Part shown: piece after piece, positions 46,614 to 64,000 of the stretch
How the letters are laid out: the number at the start of each line of letters is the position of its first letter
How positions within the stretch are numbered: position 1 is the stretch's first letter
From: Blastomussa wellsi
Lineage: Eukaryota; Cnidaria; Anthozoa; Scleractinia; Plerogyridae
Length of the DNA: 64,000 bases
Reading direction: 5' to 3'
Assembly (NCBI GenBank): GCA_947652115.1
Contig: OX393568.1
Span: forward strand, 22,373,331-22,437,330
The notes under the pieces: model-generated
What the model was told of the DNA's origin: nothing
Databases searched by the model: none
What the model saw: the letters and a program-made list of their open reading frames with translations, nothing else
Program-made: the position numbers and the translations under genes

Positions 46614-49389
46614 AGTTGTTTTTACGATTTAAATTGGTCAAAATGGTTTACTACAGAGTGCGTTCAAATTCTGCGTTGGCGTTTTTGTTGGCACTCGTCA
46701 CACAATGTCGCATTTATCCCTCAGTTCCGGCGGGCTTTACGACCAATTTAAGATCGTAAAAGACAGCAATTTTCTAAAGCTAACGAGATACTGCGAATGT
46801 TCCTTTACTGTTGCGAGTAAATGACCCGACGAAAAGATACATGGTCGATTAGTTTAGACTACTGATGGACACTGGTTTGGCAAACATCGAGAACATCGAT
46901 ATATAGCTTGAAAAACGTGACCGCAATTAGACATGCTGTGCGCAAGTTCGAGTTATTTTTTCAAGTCACCTGCTCATATGTAAATAGTCTAAAAAAAATA
47001 AAAATATACAGAAAACAAACTAACTTAGCCGACTATACCTTATTTGGCCAAATAAATACACTCTGACTGACTTCTTGCAGAAGAGATTTTGTTTTACAAA
47101 TTTTCTCCTTTCTTCACTCGAAGAAGTGTGCAGTGAATAACATAATCGATAGCCTTAGGTTTGTCTGTTACAAAAGCTTGGTTTATTAACTTTTAAGAAC
47201 GTACTACCGATACTGATTATAAATTAACTATTTCAAGACGTGTTCTCGAACTATTTTAGTTAAAATCGAACTGCATATAGTCGAAATGCGAAAAGAAAAG
47301 TTCGAAGTGCCAAACAGCACGCCTTTTCGTTTAAATTTATAGGATCTTATCGTCGATCTGCGGCTGTGAGAGAGACAAAAAAGATATCACCTCTTTGTGC
47401 AATTTTCACACTAGTTACCCGGCGAGATAGATGTCAAATCTTCAATTAATTAAAGAAAAGTCAGACACAATTAAGCATTTCCTTGTCGAATGTATACTCG
47501 CGATCACCATCTCTCAGTTGGTGCCGGACATTCTGGATCGAGAGAATGCTCTAGAATTTCAGTCTTTCTTAGAGTTGTCCAATTATGATCTAATGAAGCT
47601 TTCTGTAGAAATGACGAATAAATAAGACAAGCAAAGATGTACAAATATTGATCGCAAACTTGCGAAACGACTTGTCTTCTTGTGTAAATACCCTTTGCGT
47701 AAAATGTCAGCCTTCTTGAAAATGGAGGGGGTGAAAAAACGTAAGCAAATCCACCGATCCGTGCTATTTTGTTTGCCAAATCTGTCAATCTGTCGCTATT
47801 TTCGTTCAAATTGGATTCGTTGCACTGCAACGAGCGGTAGATTCCCGAAAACAACTTGATTGGACAAAACGCCAACATAACGACTAACACCGACAAAATA
47901 TCCTTAATCTGTTAATCCGAACTTCTTTTAGCACCCATAATTCGAACTTTATGTCAAATCCACTCAATGCATCACAAGAATCAGTCATCAAGGCGCTTTT
48001 AAAGGCAAAATCCGTTTATCTGCGAACCTTTTTACCTCCTCTACATTTCAGTTGTATCTTTACTATATTCTAGCAGTTTTCAATTTATTTTTAAAATTAT
48101 TTTAGATCCTTTTGCAGCCTTATCGAACTAAAGACCTGTTAGACTGGGGAGCCACTGTTCTCGGAAGTAAGTTTCATAAAGTCACGTTTTGTGCTTTCCG
48201 GTATCTGGAGTCTGAAGTTGAATTTTTCCTCCAGCAAAAGAATGTTTTAAATTTTTGCATAACGCATCAGATAATTAATTGAAACCTAAAAAGAACACAA
48301 TCATTTTAAAAACGGAGGTATTGTAACTAAATACGATGTTTTTAAAAAATCTGCCTTTATTAGGATTGATACTATTTTGCCATAGATAAGGATTCGTATG
48401 TCAATGTATGTACGGAGGATGCATGGAAACAAATTCGCCATAAAATCCGCGAAAATAATCCTATTTGGCCTGGAAAAACACAAGGCGCTGATTTTAAGGC
48501 TGAAAACTTTTCTCACTTAACATTTTATGCTATTTTTGAAATAAATAACGATTCAAGAAGGCGAATCAAAGATTTGTTAATGCATGACGTCATTCTGTCG
48601 TTGACGTCATAACTGCCACTAAAGTAAATACCACATGCCTTAGAAACTGGGGTAAGCTCCGGCCTGATGGGCCACTAGGCTCGTTTCCAGACTTTACCTT
48701 TTTTGGTATACTATTGCGCAAAAGTATAGCTTGAATACTCTTAGATATGATGACGGGAGCCCCTACTTCCTTGCCTTCCAAACGGAAAACTATACCACTC
48801 ACTGTTGTATGGTTCACCCGTACTGTAGTAGTTATCACGTCCACCTTGTGTGAAGAAGATCAGCGGTATAGTTCGATTCCTCGTCGGTGAGCCATAATTT
48901 TACATAGTATGTTATATGTCTGATATCAGCAAACAAATCTCCTAATATAAGCAAGACCACAACGAAAAACCAAGAAAGAGTGCCGGATCTTATGTAGACC
49001 TGGATCAGTAAAAATCTTAAGATGCTAAGTGAAAAACGGTGGACTGATCTCCAGGGCAAGAAGAAGAGATTAATACCATAGTTACTCACTATGTTGAAAC
49101 AAGATAAATAAGATGAAAAAAGTAGAATATATTTGGCCGATCGATTCATACCCGATATTTCGGGGACCTAAAGAAAATGAACACAAAAAATACACAAAAT
49201 GACCGTTACATATAGGCTACATGTGGCTAAAGCCTTGTTTATCCACAGCGTTTTTTGACAATGTGATGACGAAATTCATTAAAAATAACTGGACATACGA
49301 TGAAAATCTGCCGTCAATTTGCTACATTGGCGACATCTAGATAGAAGCGTGGGCACTGGTAAAGAAAAAAACTTTAGCTCATTTAGCGG
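46614..49389. other. Intergenic region upstream of the GPCR
   Basis: No gene recognised. It holds a SINE 3' fragment at 48640-48702. A 64-codon plus-strand frame (47431-47625) lacks recognised similarity. The receptor promoter should lie above 46613, but no motif was identified. Confidence 0.5.
48640..48702 (+). repeat. 5'-truncated SINE, 3' body only
   Basis: GGTAAGCTCCGGCCTGATGG, GCCACTAGGCTCG and CAGACTTTACCTTTT match the 3' body of the SINE copies at 6580 and 37053. The tRNA head is missing. Confidence 0.7.
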
Positions 49390-49599
49390 CATTCTCGTCC
49401 CCATAGCCCTTTTCGTTTCTATTAGCCGGCAGGGCCTTGGCACGAAAAACGAAGGGCTCTAGGGACATACGATTTTTTAAAAAAATTCAAATTTTCTTTA
49501 TTGGCTGTTGAGAATTAAGAAATGTTAAACGGAAGTGAAAATGTTCACCGGCCGCCCCGCCGGCTAAGAGAAACGAAAAGGGCTATGGGGACGAGAATG
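49390..49599. repeat. 210-bp palindromic MITE, ends CATTCTCGTCCCCATAGCCC
   Basis: The left end CATTCTCGTCCCCATAGCCC and the right end GGGCTATGGGGACGAGAATG are perfect complements. CTTTTCGTTTCT and AGCCGGC are repeated inverted further in. It lies directly at the left border of the G-rich minisatellite. Confidence 0.85.
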
Positions 49600-49604
49600 C
49601 ACAG

Positions 49605-50258
49605 GAAGGGGGGGGGGGGGGGGGGGAGGAGGATTGGGGGCTAAATACTAGGCCCAGAGTGGGGGAGAAAGATTGGGGGCTAAGTTCTAGGCTCAGAGGG
49701 GGGAGGAGGATTGGGGGTTAAGTGCTATGCCCAGAGGTTGGGAGGAGGATTGGTGGCTAAGTGCTAGTCCCGGAGGGGGGATGAGGATTGGGGGCTAAGT
49801 GCTAGGCCCAGAGGGGAGGAGAAGGATTGGGGGCTAAGTGCTAGGCCCTGAAAGGGGAGGAGGATTGGGGGCTAAGTGCTAGGCCCTGAGGGGGGTTGAG
49901 GATTGGAGGCAAAGTGCTAGGCCCAGAGGCGGGAGCGAGGGTTGGGGCTAAGTGCTAGGCCCAGATGGGGGAGGAGGATTGGGGTCTAAGTGCTAGGCCC
50001 AGAGTGGGGAGGAGGATTGGGGGTTAAGTGCTAGCCCCAGAGGGAGGAAGTAGGATTTGGGCTATGTGCTAGGCCCAGAGGGGGGAGGAAGTAGGATTTG
50101 GGCTATGTGCTAGGCCCAGAGGGGGGAGGAGGATTGGGGGCTAAGTTCTATGCCGAAAGAGGGGAGGAGGATTGGGGGCTAAGTGCTTGGCCCAAAGACG
50201 GGAGGAGGATCGGGGGCCTAAGTGCGAGGCCCAGAGGGGGGTAGAGGATTGGGAGCTA
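49605..50258. repeat. G-rich minisatellite, block 1
   Basis: About 18 degenerate copies of a 35-38 bp unit containing GGAGGAGGATTGGGGGCTAA and GTGCTAGGCCCAGAGGGG. It opens with a long poly-G run. The plus strand carries repeated runs of four or more G, so it could form G-quadruplexes. Open frames through it are low complexity and not genes. Confidence 0.92.
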
Positions 50259-50651
50259 CGTTCATTCTTAAAGTTCTGTCTAAGTTCGTTCTTTCTCTTA
50301 TCGAGGTTCAAATGCTTGGAAAAAACTGTCAAATCAGATACGTGAGATAAGGGATCTTGCAAGCTTTAAACGTGCGATATCCTAGGACATATTTTACATC
50401 GTTAGGGTCCATTTGTACATTGCTTGTTTCGTGTTATTATATAGTAAATTATGATTGTTACTAATTATTACTTAAATTTCCTTGTTATTAAATAATATTT
50501 TAGCGCTAAGTTATAAATAGCTTATTAGTCCTTAACCTTTATATCTTGCAATTTATGGAAAAACGGCATGTCTGAAAACCAGCTTGCTGAGCCATTTACT
50601 GTGTTTTAAATAAAGTTGTTGATGGATTGATTGATTTCAGTGCTAGGCACA
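50259..50651 (+). repeat. LINE-type 3' tail inserted in the minisatellite
   Basis: Unlike the array on both sides, this 390-bp stretch is AT-rich and ends GTTTTAAATAAAGTTGTTGA followed by GATTGATTGATT. An AATAAA next to a short tandem 3' tail is typical of 5'-truncated non-LTR elements. The array resumes at once with CAGTGCTAGGC, so the insertion falls inside one unit. Confidence 0.6.
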
Positions 50652-52299
50652 CCGGGGGGGGGGGGGGGGGAAGAGGATTGGTGGCGAAGTGCTAGGCCTA
50701 GATGGGGGAGGAGGATTGGGGGCTATATGCTAGGCCAAGCGGGAGGAGGATGATTGGGAGTTAAGTGCTAGTCCCAGAAGGGGGGAGGAAGATTGGCGGC
50801 TACGTGCTAGGCCCAGAGGGGGGTGGAGGATTGGGGGCTAAGTGCTAGGCCGAGAGTGGGGAGGAGAATTGGAGGAAAAGTGCAAGGCCTAGATGAGGGA
50901 GGGAGATTGGGGGCTAAGTGCTAGGCCCAGATGGGGGAAAAAGGATTGGGGGTTAAGTGCTAGTCCTAGAGTGGGGAAGGAGGATTGGGGGCTAAGTGCT
51001 AGGCCCAGAGGGGGGAAGGAGGATTGGGGCAAAGTGCTTGGCGCAGATGGGGGAAGAGGATTGGTGGCGAAGTGCTAGGCCCAGAGGGGGGAAGGAGGAT
51101 TGGTGGTTAAGTGCTAGGCCAAGAGGGGGGAAGGAGAATTGGTGGTTAAGTGCTAGGCCCAGAGGGGGGAAGGAGGATTGGTGGCGAAGTGCTAGGCCCA
51201 GAGGGGGGAAGGAGGATTGGTGGTTAAGTGCTAGGCCCAGAGGGGGGAAGGAGGATTGGTGGTTAAGTGCTAGGCCAAGAGGGGGGAAGGAGGATTGGGG
51301 CTAACTGCTATGCCCAGATGGGGTAGGAGGATTGGGGGCTAAGTTCAAGGCCAAGAGGGGGTAGGAGGATTGGGGGCTAAGTGCTAGGTCCAAAGGGGGG
51401 AAGGAGGTTGGGGGCTAAGTGCTAGGCCTGTAGGGGGAGGAGAATGGGGGCTAAGTGCTAGGCCCATGGGGGGGGGGGGGAGGAGGATTGGGGGCTAAGT
51501 GCTAGGCCTAGAGGGGGGAGGAGAATTGGGGCTAAGTGCTAGGCCCAGAGGGGGGAGGAGAATTGGATGAAAAGTGCTAGGCACAGATGGGGAAAGGGGA
51601 TTGGGGGCTAAGTGCTAGGCCCAGAGGGGGTGGAGGATTGGGGGCTAAGTGCTAGGCCCAGAGGGAGGGAGGAGCATCGGGGGCTAAGTACTAGGCCCAG
51701 AGGGGAGTTGAGGATTGGGGGCTAAGTGCTAAGCCCAGATGGGGGAGGAGAATTGGAGGAAAATTGCTAAGCCCAGATGGGGGAGGGGGATTGGAGGCTA
51801 AGTGCTGGGCCCAGAGGGAGGGAGGAGCATCGGGGGCTAAGTACTAGGCCCAGAGGGGAGTTGAGGATTGGGGGCTAAGTGCTAGGCCCAGAGGGGGGAA
51901 GGAGGATTGGGGGTTAAGTGCTAGGCCTAGAGGGGGGAAGGAGGATTGTGGGCTAAGTGCTGGCCCAGAGGGGGGAAGGAGGATTGGGGCTAACTGCTAT
52001 GCCCAGATGGGGTAGGAGCTAGGCCCAGATGGGGGAGGAGGATTTTTGGCGAAGTGCCAGGCCAAGAGGGGGGAAGGAGGATTGGGGGTTAACTGCTAGG
52101 CCAAGAAGGGTGAAGGAGCTTTGGGGGCTAAGTGCTAGGCCCAGAGGGGTTTGGAGGATTGGGGGCTAAGTGCCAGGCCTAGATGGGGGTTGAGGATTGG
52201 GTGCTAAGTGCAAGGCCAAGAGGGGGGAATTAGGATTGGGGCTAAGTGCTAGGCCCATAGGGGGGAGGAGGATTGGGGGTTGAGTGCTAGGCCAGAGCC
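50652..52299. repeat. G-rich minisatellite, block 2
   Basis: About 45 more units of the same 35-38 bp repeat (GGATTGGGGGCTAAGTGCTA + GGCCCAGAGGGGGG), with poly-G expansions near 50655 and 51470. A local higher-order pattern appears at 51000-51300, where GGATTGGTGG(T/C)(T/G)AAG variants alternate. The right border runs straight into the MITE at 52292. Confidence 0.92.
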
Positions 52300-52572
52300 A
52301 TTTGTCCCTCTTAGCCGGCTGGGCCTGTGCACTAGGAAGTGGCTCTGGGGACACACGATTTGATTCGCTGAAACCAAACAAAGTGAGTCCAATCACATGA
52401 GCCGTTTTAAAATCCCAAATCATTGGAACTTTTAAGACGTTAGTTGTGATTGGACTCCCTTTGTTAGATTTCAGCGAATCGAATCATTTTGTCCGCAGAG
52501 CCCAGAGCCACATGTTCCTCGTGTACAGGCCCAGCCGGCTAAGAGGGACAAGTGGTTCTGGGGACGAGAATG
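52292..52572. repeat. Palindromic MITE, left tip lost at array border
   Basis: The element matches that at 43042-43329 (TTTGTCCCTCTTAGCCGGCT, GAGTCCAATCACATGAGCCG and inverted partners). The right end GGTTCTGGGGACGAGAATG is intact. On the left, the outer CATTCTCGTCC is missing and the repeat unit's GGCC joins AGAGCC directly. Confidence 0.8.
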
Positions 52573-52647
52573 TCTCCAGAGCCCTTCGTTTCTCGTGCCA
52601 AGGCTCCGCCGGCTAAGAGAAACGAAAAGCGCTATGGAGACGATGAT
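52573..52647. repeat. Mini foldback of the same MITE family
   Basis: TCTCCAGAGCCCTTCGTTTC and GAAACGAAAAGCGCTATGGA are inverted partners around CTCCGCCGGC. It ends 21 bp before the polymerase start codon. Confidence 0.7.
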
Positions 52648-52668
52648 TTAGAGGTCCAGGGAAACAAG

Positions 52669-63755
<11,087 letters not shown>

Positions 63756-64000
63756 GCAAGTAATAACAATACAGAAATATTTGCATTTCACCTGCCAAGG
63801 AAGTGCTCAGTAGTTTCCTGTTTCAATAGATGGATCATAGGTACTCGGTGGGGGTAACAAATTTACTACTCCCCCAGCATTTTGTTAGGCAGCCGTATGA
63901 TAACAATTTGATAGTGCATACATTTGTTTTGAGAAAGGTTGTTTGAAAAGCGTGTGCAACAATCCTGAAAGGTAATCTGGGAAATCACTCAAGCTGGTGA

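Noticed and set aside
47431..47625. 64-codon plus-strand frame as a small gene
   Set aside because: No similarity, no splice partner or regulatory context recognised; length is within chance expectation for AT-rich sequence.
50893..51304. Open frames in the G-rich repeat (GGKEDWWLSARPR repeats)
   Set aside because: Low-complexity translation of the minisatellite; frames shift whenever unit length changes.

Overview
The window is a piece of a metazoan nuclear genome. It has five protein-coding genes, most split into many short exons with GT-AG introns, in a background packed with short inverted-repeat transposons, tRNA-derived SINEs and tandem repeats. The repeat style (foldback MITEs, tRNA-headed SINEs, hammerhead-like motifs) and the divergence of the proteins from vertebrate orthologues suggest an invertebrate, most likely an anthozoan cnidarian such as a stony coral. 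That taxon is an inference; no species-specific marker was seen.

Layout. (1) 87-11839, minus: a GT54 N-acetylglucosaminyltransferase IV (MGAT4) gene with 12 exons visible; the last few codons probably lie beyond the left edge. (2) 11840-19790: gene-poor, dominated by a 2.5 kb array of a 36-bp unit (16240-18708) with outlying units and a MITE inserted among them. (3) 19791-33297, plus: a complete 18-exon CCDC22 gene (641 aa). (4) 34592-42694, minus: a complete 10-exon SLC36-type amino-acid transporter (484 aa), tail to tail with CCDC22. (5) 45465-46613, minus: an intronless class A GPCR (382 aa). (6) 46614-52668: intergenic, with a G-rich minisatellite of about 2.3 kb split by a LINE tail and bounded by related foldback MITEs. 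(7) 52669 to beyond 64000, plus: a DNA polymerase mu-like family X gene with 16 exons visible, at least one and probably two GC-AG introns, and an in-frame TAG at 60859-60861.

The five genes do not form a pathway. Their products act in Golgi N-glycan branching, endosomal cargo recycling (CCC complex), amino-acid transport, G-protein signalling and double-strand-break repair. All exon models were built by hand by matching translated segments to remembered family sequences and checking splice sites and phase. The three multi-exon genes other than the polymerase keep frame throughout; the polymerase keeps frame but carries the one nonsense codon.

The most interesting signals are: the 36-bp array open on both strands, with recurrent variants mostly silent in only one antisense frame; inverted, degenerate hammerhead-ribozyme-like motifs inside foldback elements; the nonsense codon in the polymerase; tRNA-carrying foldback elements; and mobile elements sitting at splice sites and next to a start codon.
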